A program made the position numbers and the translations under genes. Under the pieces are notes generated by a model that ran no database searches, had not been told where the DNA came from, and saw only the letters and a list, made by a program, of their open reading frames with translations. Shown piece after piece: positions 10,079 through 19,239 of a DNA stretch of 64,000 nucleotides. Where the stretch lies: contig JAQWRY010000052.1 in NCBI GenBank assembly GCA_029243485.1, forward strand, positions 208,831 to 272,830, in the 5' to 3' direction. Each line of letters begins with the position of its first letter. The stretch's first letter is position 1. Source of the DNA: Candidatus Binatia bacterium (lineage in GTDB: Bacteria > Desulfobacterota > Binatia > UBA12015).

Positions 10079-10139
10079 CGCGGCTCCTGAGTTCCTAGTG
10101 CGTTTCCCCTGGGTATCGCGTTCCGAAGGCGGGGGGAAG

Positions 10140-10904
10140 CTACGCCCGCGACAAGGACTGCTGAACGCGCGCGCTCAGAGTTGCCAGCTCGACGGGCTTG
10201 CGCAAGATCACGCTCGTCTCCGGAGCCGGCCCGAGCGGGTCGTGGTAGCCACTCACGATGATCGCCGGGAGGTTCGGCACTAGGACGTGCGCTTCCCGAA
10301 GCAGCTCGAGCGCCTCCGTCCCGCTCTCGGAGCTGGTGACGCGGTAACCGGCGTCAAGCAGGATCTCCGCCATCACTTGTAGGACCTGCGGCTCATCATC
10401 GACGACCAGGATCTCCTCCCCGTTCACGGCCCCTGCGGGCCGCGGCGACGTTGCGGCGGTGTCTGCGGTCTCTTGTGCCGGCGCGGTGCCGTGGCCGGAG
10501 TCTTCCACCTGGAGGACCAACGCCGGCGCCTCGTCCGCCAGGGCCACTCGCACGCGGAGACTCCCACCCTGCGGCATGGCCCCCAAGCCGTTGGTGCAGA
10601 GGTTCATCACGACCTGCCCGAGCTGCGAACGGTTCCCTGGAACCCAAAGCTCCTCGCTCGGGAGATCTCGGGTCACGTGGAGGTCGGGTCCGGCGACCCG
10701 CTCCACGAGAGCCAACGTCTCGCGGACGACTCCGCAGAACTCCGCCCGCTCGTCACCGACGTCGCGGACACGTGCAAACGTCAGGATCTGATCGACGAGA
10801 TCGCTCGCGCGCGACGTCGCGGTATCAATTTCCCCGAGAAGACGTTCGAGGCCCTTATCGCCCGAGACCCGCCGCTGAACGAGCCGCGTATTGCCTAGGA
10901 TCAC
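10140..10904 (-). pseudogene. Decayed hybrid histidine kinase (ATPase plus receiver remnants)
   Basis: The open frame of 254 codons begins inside a histidine-kinase dimerisation domain (ILGNTRLVQRRV, normally just after the phospho-accepting histidine). It continues with DLVDQILTFARV and an N-box-like NRSQLGQVVMNLCTNG. The ATPase domain stops after QVEDSGHGTAPAQ and lacks the F and G2 boxes. A receiver domain follows (ILVVDDEPQVLQVM). It keeps the acidic pair, the SGY switch region and LRKPV, but the segment that should hold the phospho-acceptor Asp between ALELLRE and PAIIVSGY is reduced to eight residues. An in-frame TGA lies three codons before the GTG. With no H box, a broken ATP lid and no phospho-acceptor, signalling activity is not expected. 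A hydrophobic stretch in another frame at about 10920-11000 may be the lost N-terminal membrane region. Confidence 0.7.
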
Positions 10905-11037
10905 CCACAGGAATCAGGGAGGACAGTGCGTAGGCCAGTACGAGAACCAGCCCGCGAACCCAGCCGGTCGTCGTCCCGACCGATATCATCAGTTCCTGGA
11001 TACTACAGGGTCCCGCCAGCGCAGGCGATTGGGGTTC

Positions 11038-11259
11038 TCAGACTTCGCTGCCGCCGTCTGGTGCGACCTCGATCCGTGCACCACGCACGATCACCGGCAC
11101 GATCGGACGACCACCGGTCAGCTTCAAAAGCTCGTTCATCGCCTGCGGCGACTGGGTAAGATTCACTTCTTCCACGCGATCGTCGCTTCCGCGCAGGAGG
11201 TCGCGCTGACGATCACAGTGTACACAGCCGTCCTTCGTGTACAGCGTGACGCGCGCCAT
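11038..11259 (-). CDS. Glutaredoxin-like thiol-disulfide protein
   Basis: 73 aa with a thioredoxin-fold start, VTLYTKDGCVHCDRQRDLL, that carries a CxxC redox motif (CVHC). It continues with VEEVNLTQSP and GGRPIVPVIV, where the cis-Pro before the last strands (IVPV) matches glutaredoxins. It is likely a small cytosolic reductant or redox carrier (inference). Its ATG overlaps the stop of the preceding membrane-anchored gene by one base (TAATG), so translation is coupled to the glycosyltransferase run. The C-terminus is short and lacks the last glutaredoxin helix. Confidence 0.8.
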   Translation of the reverse strand: MARVTLYTKDGCVHCDRQRDLLRGSDDRVEEVNLTQSPQAMNELLKLTGGRPIVPVIVRGARIEVAPDGGSEV

Positions 11260-11885
11260 TAGGCCCTCTCCGACCCCGCGGTGGCGCGATCGCGATCGAG
11301 CTCGTCCCGTTGTGCAGGACCGGGCCCCTTCGACGCCACGCCCGGTGTCGTCCGCCGGCCGACGCGGCGCAATCGACGCCACCAGCCGCGAATACGGATC
11401 CTTGTCGTCGACAGAAGCAGAAAAACGAACAGCAGCGGCGCGAGGAAGATCCCCATCCCCTGCGAGCCCAGACCAAAGTGGTTGGCCAGATCCCGAAGTC
11501 GGAACACGTTTAGCGGGAAGTGGTCGAGGCTGTCGTTGAAGACCATCCCGGCTCGGGCCCGGAGGACGAACGGCATCGTCCGGAGCCCTTCGGATCCGCC
11601 CTGGCTGAGTTGGAGAACGACAAGGTCGAACGATTCCTTGCGCAGCTCCCGCACGAGATCCGCTCGCTCTGCGAAGCGCACGATCCGAACCCGATTCGCC
11701 TGGAGGGAACCCGCGAGTCCCTCATCTTCCTCGCGAAGAAGGACCTCGGTGTGTGCGTCGGGAAAGAGCTCCCGGAGCTCTTCGAGGACCCCCGCCACGA
11801 GGCGTGCGGGGCCCGTCTCGACGACGATAATCCGGGAGATCCGGTCGTACTGGAAGGGCCGGATGTAGGAGAGGAGATTAGGCAT
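11259..11885 (-). CDS. Membrane-anchored Rossmann-like protein, GT9-half-like, function unknown
   Basis: 208 aa. Residues ~10-125 look like one nucleotide-fold half: SRIIVVETGPARLVAGVLEE, then FDLVVLQLSQGG, resembling the N-terminal half of family 9 glycosyltransferases. The C-terminal donor-binding half with its DxGxxH motif is absent. A single strong transmembrane helix (GIFLAPLLFVFLLLS) lies near residues 142-160 and is followed by an arginine-rich tail. The ATG at 11885 overlaps the end of the 1458-aa glycosyltransferase gene by eight bases, and the stop overlaps the glutaredoxin-like gene. Tight coupling suggests a partner or scaffold for the glycosyltransferases. It may instead be an unrelated small anchored domain. 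Confidence 0.6.
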   Translation of the reverse strand: MPNLLSYIRPFQYDRISRIIVVETGPARLVAGVLEELRELFPDAHTEVLLREEDEGLAGSLQANRVRIVRFAERADLVRELRKESFDLVVLQLSQGGSEGLRTMPFVLRARAGMVFNDSLDHFPLNVFRLRDLANHFGLGSQGMGIFLAPLLFVFLLLSTTRIRIRGWWRRLRRVGRRTTPGVASKGPGPAQRDELDRDRATAGSERA

Positions 11886-14800
11886 CGGACGGCTCTCGCG
11901 GCCTCTCCCACCCATACGCATCGAACAACCGTCGCGCGATGACCGGCCAGTCGTAGTTCTCCTCGGCGAACGTCCGAGCCGACTGCGCGAGTGCCTCGCG
12001 ACGGCCGCGATCCTCGATCAAGCGCGCAACGGAGGAGGCGAACGCCGCGGGATCGTCCGCGATCTGGATCTCGCCCTCGCCCGCTCCGAGCCCCTCGGCG
12101 CCCACGGTCGTCGACACCACCGGGCAGCCGCTCGCCATGGCCTCGAGGATCTTGAGGCGCGTTCCCGAGCCGACGAGAATGGGGGCGACGAAAACCGTCG
12201 CGCGCCGGTAGTGGGACGCCGTCTCCGGAACCATGCCGGCGATCTCGATTCCCGCGTCGTGGTCGGCGAGCTCCCGGATGGAAGCCGGCGGATAGGCACC
12301 GACCACGCGGAAGATCGCGTTTGGAACCCTCTCGCGGATGCGCGGCAGGACCTCCTTCGCGAAATGCAGCACGGCGGTGACGTTCGGCTCGTGGCGAAAG
12401 AACCCGACGAACAGGACCGTCGCCGGTTCGGCCTCCTGCGGCGCGAACCTGAATTCTCGACACGAAACACCGTTCGGCACGACGGACAAAGGCTCCGGAT
12501 CGACGAAGCGAGCGAGAGTCTCGCGATCGTTCTCGCTCATCGTGAGCACGCGGTCCGCCTGCTCGACCGATTTCACTTCGTGGCGAAGCGTACGAAGGCC
12601 GTCGACCCAGAGCGCCGCCCGGCGCATGAGCGATCCTTCGTTCTCCCGCGCACGCTCGGCGGCGATGAAGCTCACATCGTGCTCGACCAGGACGCGAAGC
12701 ATCCCCGGGCAAGGCGGAGGCAGGTAGTGTGCCATGTTCGTGTACTCGATCTGCACGACGTCGAAGGCGCGCTTCTCGAGCCAGATCTCGATCATCTCGA
12801 ACATGCGCTCGGAAAAGAAGCCGTGCATCGCAAGCGGGAGAAGACGTTCCCCGGCGCTATGGAGATCGCGCGGCATCAGCACCACATCGCGGCAGAGCGC
12901 TTCCAACTCGGCCAGACTCTCCGGAGCCGACTCGGCCGGTGTATCGGTGAAGGAGATCAGCGTGACGTCACACCGCTTCTTCATCTCGCGAATCAGATTG
13001 AGCATCCGAACGGCGCCACCGTGGACGGCCGGCGCCGGGCTGTATGGCGAGACGACCAAGACCTGCGGCCGCGCCTCCCCGTGCGTCTCGCCCGGATGGA
13101 ACCGCGCGCGATACACGTGCCGGAAGCGCGAGACATTGAAGATGTCCTCGTCGCTGAGAACCCGCGGCAGGGCTCGCTCCCGCCGACGGGCGCGCATCAC
13201 CACGGGGACCTGACGCGCGAGCCCCTTGAGCGTCGCGAGTGCGGACCACCCGCCCTGCTCCCGGCGTGCCTTCTCCGGCAGGATCAGAATCCCGAGGAGA
13301 TGGGACGACAGCAGCTTCCACGAACTCACGTTCTTCCAGAGCAAAGCCGCGAGGTTCTTCAAAAAGAAGGAATGAATGACTCCTTCGCTCCAGAGACGCC
13401 GGGTCGTCCCGCGATGCTTGTGGTGCACCCGACTCTTCGGTGCGAGCAGCGACGGCCACCCGCGCTTCCAGGCGCGGTACCCGAGGTCGACGTCTTCGAT
13501 GTAGACCGGCGAGTACACCGCCTCGTCGAACCCGCCGAGCGCAACGAAGCGATCGCGATCGTACGCCGACGCGCCTCCACCCGCGAAGAACACCGGGTAG
13601 ACCTTGTCCTCGTCGAACCGGTCGAGGTGGAACAAGCGAACGAGGCCGTTGCGCAGCTCCGCGTGCACCTTCCCGGTCTCCCAGCGGGGCCGGTTCGGGT
13701 CGATGAAGTCGATCTGACACGAGACCCCGAACACATTGGGCTCTTCGCCGAAGACATCGAGAAGCGGCTGCACGAAGTCCGGCTCGACGACCATGTCGTT
13801 GTTCAGGAAGAGGAGCGCCGGGTTCTTTGCCTGCAAGGCCCCCTTGTTCGTGGCGCCACCGTAGCCCTCGTTGCGATCGAGAGGGATCACGCGCAGGCCC
13901 GGGAACTCGGCGGCTCGTCCAGCGAGATACTCGACGGTGCCGTCCTCGCTGCCGTTGTCGACGACGAGAATCTCATCATCCGGGTTGCCGTGCCGGCGGA
14001 GCGCCTCGACGAGCGGAGGGAGGCTCATGTCGAGCAACTCTCGGCCATTCCAGGTCGGGATCACGACCGAAACCGCGTCGCTCGGATCAACGCCGTTCGC
14101 GGCGGGCGCCAGGCCATCGCCGCGTCGGCGCACCGGAATCAGGTCTCCAAGCACGAGCGCGAGGCCGACCACCACAGAGACGCCGGCCGCCACAGCCGTG
14201 AGCGGCAGGGTGAGCAGGGTCATGAACGAGCGCTTCACCACGCGAGCCACACGGACGACCGCGTTCTTCATCTCGCGAGCGAGGCCACGGAAGTACTTCA
14301 CGTCGTCGAGGACTTGCTCGGCCACCACACTTGCGGCCTCTCTTGCCGCCTCGGCTCGGTCGTTCTCCAACCGCTCGGCCCGCATCTCGACCGCTTCGGC
14401 GCGCACGGCGAGACGCGCAAGTGATGCCCGAAGGCCGTCGACGTCCTCGACGGGAGGCCCCGCCTCGATCCAGGCTCGGTCGCCCAGACCGTCTTCGCGG
14501 GAGCCGACCGGAAGCGTCGTGTTGTGAAGAAAGAGAAACTCGTCGGCGTCGACGGGCATCTCCTCTTCCACGCCCGCGATCAGGTAGCGCACGAGAAACG
14601 CGATCTTGTCGCCCTCCCCCGGAGCCACGCCCTCACCGGCGCAGCGCCACACGCAGATCCGGCCCCGCTGACCCCATTCGCCCGGCGCATGCTCCAGCTG
14701 AAGGCGGATCTCGAACTCTCGGTCTCGCGAGCGCGCCATCGGTCGGAACTCGAAGCGCTGCCAGCCGTCGCGCGCGAGCTGGGCCGCCGGAACGACGACG

Positions 14801-16254
14801 CGCGCGAGAGGGGCCCCCGGTTCCGCGGGATCCGAGATCTCGAAGGCGAGCGTCGAACCGTCGAGCGGTGGATCGAACCAGACGAGAACATCGACCTGGC
14901 AGAGGCGATCGTATCGGGCGGTGAAGCGCTGCCTCGGCGTGTACGTCGGGCCGATCGCGTCCGAGAGTACGCGAGCGCTGCTGGTGAACTCCTCAGCGAC
15001 GAGGGCCTGCTCCTTTCGGGGGACGTCGTCACGGCTCGCGTCGGGGACGAGCCACGCGTCGCCGGCGCGATCCGCCGCACGTCGCGGCGCCCGGCAGAAC
15101 TCGACCAACGGCTCGACCACTCTCGACCAACGAAAGTCCCACCGCGCCTCGGCGAAACGCTCCGCCCGTCCGGCGTCCTCGGGTTCGCCCAGGACCTCGG
15201 CCAGAGCACTCGCGACCGCATCGACGTCATCGGGCGCCACGACGCGCCCCAAGCGCTTCTCGCCGACGACGGTCGCGAGATCGTCGCCCTCGGTCACCAC
15301 CATCGGTCGGCCGCACCACAGGTAGTCCAAGAGGCGGGTCCGGAACGCGAACTCCGATTCGACTCCGCGGCGATGCAGGCTCACCCCGACGTCGGAGTCG
15401 AGGATCCAACGATGGCGCTCCTCGTAGGGCACCCAATCGAGGAACGTCACCCCCTGGTCGAGAAGGCCAAGCTCGGCGGCGAGTGCACGCGCCTGCTGCG
15501 CCATCTCCATCTCACCGATTTCGGGGTTCGGATGGCGTCCGCCGAGAATCAGGGTCTTCACATCGGTGCGCGTCTCACGCAGTTTGGCCGTTGCCCGAAT
15601 CAACGTGAGCGGGTCGACCCAGTTCCACATCCCGCCGGCCCACAAGACGACCGAGTCTTCTTTCCCGATTCCGGGAACGACCCCTTTGATGACCTGGGGA
15701 TGACCCTTCTCCGGAACCGCGTCTGGCACCCCGAACGGGACGACGGCGAGCAGTCGCTCCAACACCGGATCCGTCTCGTAGTTCGCCCGATTCACCCGCC
15801 CGGCCGCGGTGAGCATGCCGAGCCAGAAGCTCCGCTGCGCCTCACTCGCGCAGATGAAGAAGTCGCCGTTCTCCAGATGATGTTGCAACCAGCGGAGCGA
15901 CAGCAGAGCTTTGCCGCCCGCCTTGTTGAAGTCTCCGCCGAACAGGTCGAGGTTCGACAACACGAAAGGGTCGTAGAGATCCACGACGAGAGGCTTCCCG
16001 ACGGCCGTCATGAGCTCGGTGCGTCCGGAAACCACCACGACGTCTGCCCGCTCGATGAAACGGCGGAGTCCGTCGTCACCGTCGACGAGTGCGAGCTCGA
16101 GGCGCGTCTCGGGTTCGAGCGTGCTTCCGGCCGGAGCCGCAAGGGTGACTACATGCCCGGCGCGCGCGAGCGATCGCGCCATCTCGAGCGAGCGGATCGC
16201 CGAGCCGGCCATCCGTTCCCCGATGCGGTCCCAAGAGGAAATCAAGACCTTCAT
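11878..16254 (-). CDS. Giant three-domain glycosyltransferase (GT4 - GT2 - GT4)
   Basis: 1458 aa. Residues ~1-395 are a GT4/GT-B domain ending with LLDYLWCGRPMVVTEGDD. Residues ~415-575 form a beta-rich accessory domain that is also found in the neighbouring 935-aa protein. A charged, probably coiled-coil stretch (~590-660) and a hydrophobic segment near 680-710 follow. Residues ~725-980 are a GT2/GT-A domain (SVVIPTWNGRELL, VVDNGSEDGT, LFLNNDMVVEPDF). Residues ~1060-1458 are a second GT4 domain (VLVVSPYSPAPAVHGGA; LEAMASGCPVVSTTVGAEG). Three sugar-transfer domains in one chain suggest processive assembly of a polysaccharide repeat at the membrane (inference). The start codon overlaps the upstream gene's stop by four bases (ATGA). 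No frameshift is visible, so this is a real fusion. Confidence 0.9.
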   Translation of the reverse strand: MKVLISSWDRIGERMAGSAIRSLEMARSLARAGHVVTLAAPAGSTLEPETRLELALVDGDDGLRRFIERADVVVVSGRTELMTAVGKPLVVDLYDPFVLSNLDLFGGDFNKAGGKALLSLRWLQHHLENGDFFICASEAQRSFWLGMLTAAGRVNRANYETDPVLERLLAVVPFGVPDAVPEKGHPQVIKGVVPGIGKEDSVVLWAGGMWNWVDPLTLIRATAKLRETRTDVKTLILGGRHPNPEIGEMEMAQQARALAAELGLLDQGVTFLDWVPYEERHRWILDSDVGVSLHRRGVESEFAFRTRLLDYLWCGRPMVVTEGDDLATVVGEKRLGRVVAPDDVDAVASALAEVLGEPEDAGRAERFAEARWDFRWSRVVEPLVEFCRAPRRAADRAGDAWLVPDASRDDVPRKEQALVAEEFTSSARVLSDAIGPTYTPRQRFTARYDRLCQVDVLVWFDPPLDGSTLAFEISDPAEPGAPLARVVVPAAQLARDGWQRFEFRPMARSRDREFEIRLQLEHAPGEWGQRGRICVWRCAGEGVAPGEGDKIAFLVRYLIAGVEEEMPVDADEFLFLHNTTLPVGSREDGLGDRAWIEAGPPVEDVDGLRASLARLAVRAEAVEMRAERLENDRAEAAREAASVVAEQVLDDVKYFRGLAREMKNAVVRVARVVKRSFMTLLTLPLTAVAAGVSVVVGLALVLGDLIPVRRRGDGLAPAANGVDPSDAVSVVIPTWNGRELLDMSLPPLVEALRRHGNPDDEILVVDNGSEDGTVEYLAGRAAEFPGLRVIPLDRNEGYGGATNKGALQAKNPALLFLNNDMVVEPDFVQPLLDVFGEEPNVFGVSCQIDFIDPNRPRWETGKVHAELRNGLVRLFHLDRFDEDKVYPVFFAGGGASAYDRDRFVALGGFDEAVYSPVYIEDVDLGYRAWKRGWPSLLAPKSRVHHKHRGTTRRLWSEGVIHSFFLKNLAALLWKNVSSWKLLSSHLLGILILPEKARREQGGWSALATLKGLARQVPVVMRARRRERALPRVLSDEDIFNVSRFRHVYRARFHPGETHGEARPQVLVVSPYSPAPAVHGGAVRMLNLIREMKKRCDVTLISFTDTPAESAPESLAELEALCRDVVLMPRDLHSAGERLLPLAMHGFFSERMFEMIEIWLEKRAFDVVQIEYTNMAHYLPPPCPGMLRVLVEHDVSFIAAERARENEGSLMRRAALWVDGLRTLRHEVKSVEQADRVLTMSENDRETLARFVDPEPLSVVPNGVSCREFRFAPQEAEPATVLFVGFFRHEPNVTAVLHFAKEVLPRIRERVPNAIFRVVGAYPPASIRELADHDAGIEIAGMVPETASHYRRATVFVAPILVGSGTRLKILEAMASGCPVVSTTVGAEGLGAGEGEIQIADDPAAFASSVARLIEDRGRREALAQSARTFAEENYDWPVIARRLFDAYGWERPREPSDA

Positions 16255-19058
16255 GAGCCACTTCCGGCGGGCTCGGCGAAGGCACGGAACGAAAGAGCTC
16301 TACCCGACTGTTCCTGCCCGCCGATTGTGAGGCCACCCATCTCGGACGGAGCATGCCACAGGAGGATCTCGTTGCTCTCCTGCGCGCCCGGCGCGCTCGC
16401 ACGAAACGTCACAGTGCGTCCGGCGGAGTCAGGCTGAGGTTCATCGAGCTCCAATCCGACGAAGCGACGATCCACGAAGTGCTCGGCGGGATACGAGCGC
16501 TCCGCCAACGTCTTCCCGGCCTCGTCCTGCAGGGAAAAGTGAACATCGTGCGAATTCGTGCGCGCGTACGTGCCCACCCGCACGTCGACGCGCGTGAGAC
16601 CGTCGCGTTCGCAGACGAATCCCTGCTCCACTTCGGCTCCGGGACGCAACGGACCACCGGACTCGGCCTCGAGTTGGTACTGATCGAAAAGCGACCGCCC
16701 CGGCTCGATAGCGACTTCCGAACCGTCTCCGGCCTCGAGAACGATCGGTTCGGGAAGCGGACGTTCCCCTCTCGAACCACGATCGAAGACTTCAGTGAGG
16801 ATCCCCACGAGGTCGTCCACCTGCCCGTTCGCCCCATACCGACGCCGAACATCGCGTCGGGCGGAGTCACCGAGGGACTGGCGGAGTGCGGGTTCCGACA
16901 CGAGGCGGGCCAGCCCGTCCCGCCATTCGGTTTCGTCCTTGCAAAGCACCGCGACGCGCCCACCTCGGCTCCCCCGAACGAACGCCGGTGCATCACTCGC
17001 CAGCGTGGGTACACCCACCGCCGCGGCCTCGAGGAGCTTCACCTCGCTCTTGCCGAGGTTGAACGGTCGCGACGTATCCAGCGGCGCGAGGTTCACGTCG
17101 AGCGTGGCGAGCCGGGCCGGCAGTTCGTTCCACGGGACGAACGGCCACCGCTCGATCTGGCCCTCGAACGGTTCCAGGACGGTCGGCGTCGCGACGGGCC
17201 CGCCGAGAGCCAAGACCGTCTGCGGGAATCGCCCGAGCACATCCGCTAGTGCCGGGGCGACCATCGCGAGATCCGCATCGTGCGTGTCCGTACCCGAGGC
17301 GTAACCGATCCTGACGGGCCCGTCGGCCGCGCCCCTTGCGACCGGCGAACGCAGCCCGAGCAGATGATCAGAGAGGCCGTTGGCTAGACAGTACGAGGGA
17401 TGCCCGAGATCTCGTGCGCCGTCCGCGAGTTCCGGTGTGCTTCCAAGAAATCCGTCGGCCGCATCCAAGCACCGAGCGTGCCCCTCCACGCTCTGCCGGT
17501 AGCCGTCGACGACCTGCGGATCCGGATGCTGCAGCGCCGGCGCGTCGGCCAGGTCGTCCGCGCGAAAAACGAAGTCGTCACTCGAGAACAGCACCGGAAC
17601 CGCGCGCGCCCTCGCTTCGCGAACGACGCGTGCGACGGTGGCGCTGAACGGCGCTCGATACAGTACGATCAGCTCGGCGGCTCGGGCCGCAGCGACCGCG
17701 CGAAGGTCCGAGTGATAGAGGACGTCCCCCTGCATTCCCGCGAGGGCCAGGCGTTCCAGCAAGTTCCACGCGCGATAGCGTAGCGGTGCGCCGTCCATCC
17801 CGGTGAGGAACAACACTCGGCGCCCAGCGAGACGTCGTCGCGCCGCCGAGGGGCGTGGCCCCCCGGCTTCGCGCACGACTTCGCGATAGAGCGCCTCACT
17901 CGCTTGCGCGTGCGCGCGAACCGAGACCGGCTCCAGCGACGTTCGCGAAGCCAACGCACGCACCTCTTCCCGATCGGCCGCAAGCCGCCGCAGGGCGCTC
18001 GCCAGCGCGCCGACGGAGTTGGACGGCACGACCAGGCCGTTCTGCCCGTCGGTCACCACCTCTTGCGGGCCACCGCAATCCGACGTCATCACGGGCCGAC
18101 CCCGCGCGAGCGCCTCGCGCGTCACCAACGAGAACGACTCCCGCATGATGGACGGGACGACAACTACGTCGGCCGCCGAGAGGACGTCATCCAACTGGTC
18201 CGCCGAGAACGGCGGATGGCAGCGAAGCCGCGCGCCCAGAGCCGTCGACCACTTCTCCGCTTCACTGCCGTCCACAGAGTACGCGTCGAGAACGAAGTCC
18301 TCGTCGAGCGACGCCGCCGCGGTGAGCAATACGTCGAGTCCTTTCGCGCGATTCCCTGCCCCTCCGACGAACACGAACCGGGTCGGGCCGGGTCCCGCCC
18401 CGGCCGCGCGCGCGACCGACGCCGGCATCGGCACTCCATTCTCGTGAACGACGACCCTCACACCCTCGAACCCGTTCTCGATCAGGCTCTCGCGCAAAAA
18501 CGCAGACGGCACGACGATGCGCGCGACGTCCGACAGAGCGGCCTCCAAGGTCGCACGGCGTGCCGTGAAGTCGATCTCCGAGATGCCCGAGCAGCTCTTC
18601 GGCCGCACGTGCTTCGGGCAGATCTCCCCCTCGGGCGACAACCGGAAGAGGCACGGACAAAGCCACCACCAGTCGTGCATCGTGACGACGACGGGCGCAC
18701 CAGCGGCCCGCGCCGCGCCGATCACTCCGGCACCGAGCCCTTGCAGACTGTGCACGTGCACGACATCCGGGCGGGTTTCTGCAAGGAAGCCCGCGAAGGC
18801 CTCGGTAGCGACCGGGTTCCAGTATCCATCGCGGGCCCAAGGCAGAAGAGCGCCTCCCACGTTCACCCGATACGTGTCGGCTGCATCGACGCGCCCACGG
18901 GCCACGGCGCCGAGCGGTTCGTCCGCGGTGGTCCGGCCACTGAAGACGGTACAGCCGTGTCCGAGGGCAACGAGTTCGGCAGCGAGCCGTCGGCAGACGA
19001 CCGTGGCTCCTCCCTGGAACTCGGGCAGGTACAGCGCGCTTACGAGCGCTGCTCTCAT
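16251..19058 (-). CDS. Double GT4 glycosyltransferase with beta-sandwich accessory domain
   Basis: 935 aa. Residues 1-390 are a GT4 domain (FQGGATVVCRRLAAELVALG; EALARGRPVMTSDCGGPQEV). Residues ~405-750 are a second, more divergent GT-B domain (GMDGAPLRYRAWNLLERL; LGKSEVKLLEAAAVGVPTLA). Residues ~770-935 are a beta-rich accessory domain containing TRVDVRVGTYARTNS and EILLWHAP, matching the mid-section of the neighbouring 1458-aa protein. It probably acts in the cytoplasm or at the membrane in polysaccharide assembly. It is the first gene of a four-gene overlapping run reading to 11038. The ATG at 19058 gives the usual short lead into the first GT4 strand (MRAALVSALYLPEF). Confidence 0.9.
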   Translation of the reverse strand: MRAALVSALYLPEFQGGATVVCRRLAAELVALGHGCTVFSGRTTADEPLGAVARGRVDAADTYRVNVGGALLPWARDGYWNPVATEAFAGFLAETRPDVVHVHSLQGLGAGVIGAARAAGAPVVVTMHDWWWLCPCLFRLSPEGEICPKHVRPKSCSGISEIDFTARRATLEAALSDVARIVVPSAFLRESLIENGFEGVRVVVHENGVPMPASVARAAGAGPGPTRFVFVGGAGNRAKGLDVLLTAAASLDEDFVLDAYSVDGSEAEKWSTALGARLRCHPPFSADQLDDVLSAADVVVVPSIMRESFSLVTREALARGRPVMTSDCGGPQEVVTDGQNGLVVPSNSVGALASALRRLAADREEVRALASRTSLEPVSVRAHAQASEALYREVVREAGGPRPSAARRRLAGRRVLFLTGMDGAPLRYRAWNLLERLALAGMQGDVLYHSDLRAVAAARAAELIVLYRAPFSATVARVVREARARAVPVLFSSDDFVFRADDLADAPALQHPDPQVVDGYRQSVEGHARCLDAADGFLGSTPELADGARDLGHPSYCLANGLSDHLLGLRSPVARGAADGPVRIGYASGTDTHDADLAMVAPALADVLGRFPQTVLALGGPVATPTVLEPFEGQIERWPFVPWNELPARLATLDVNLAPLDTSRPFNLGKSEVKLLEAAAVGVPTLASDAPAFVRGSRGGRVAVLCKDETEWRDGLARLVSEPALRQSLGDSARRDVRRRYGANGQVDDLVGILTEVFDRGSRGERPLPEPIVLEAGDGSEVAIEPGRSLFDQYQLEAESGGPLRPGAEVEQGFVCERDGLTRVDVRVGTYARTNSHDVHFSLQDEAGKTLAERSYPAEHFVDRRFVGLELDEPQPDSAGRTVTFRASAPGAQESNEILLWHAPSEMGGLTIGGQEQSGRALSFRAFAEPAGSGS

Positions 19059-19190
19059 ACGGCCAACCCCGACCCCACCCGACTCTCCACGACAACCGCC
19101 ATTCTCATCTGCCCCCTAACAGAGGCCATGGGTCGCGTCCCTTTTCGCCGACGTCCCGGGTTCGGGGAGCTTTTCTGCCGCCTTAGGCAT

Positions 19191-19218
19191 TTGCGTCCTC
19201 CCGGCAGGGGCTTAGTAT
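19191..19218 (+). promoter_or_regulatory. Possible sigma70-type promoter for the Nudix-kinase pair
   Basis: TTGCGT and TAGTAT are separated by 16 bases and lie about 22 bases before the Nudix start, inside the 181-bp divergent gap between the glycosyltransferase run and the Nudix gene. The match is partial and the lineage's promoter consensus is unknown. Confidence 0.35.
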
Positions 19219-19239
19219 GAACGGGCTCGGGGGAGGCTG

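Noticed and set aside
12211..14424. 737-codon plus-strand open frame inside the giant glycosyltransferase
   Set aside because: The composition is that of an antisense shadow (His, Arg, Asp, Val rich), and the opposite strand carries conserved GT2 and GT4 motifs.
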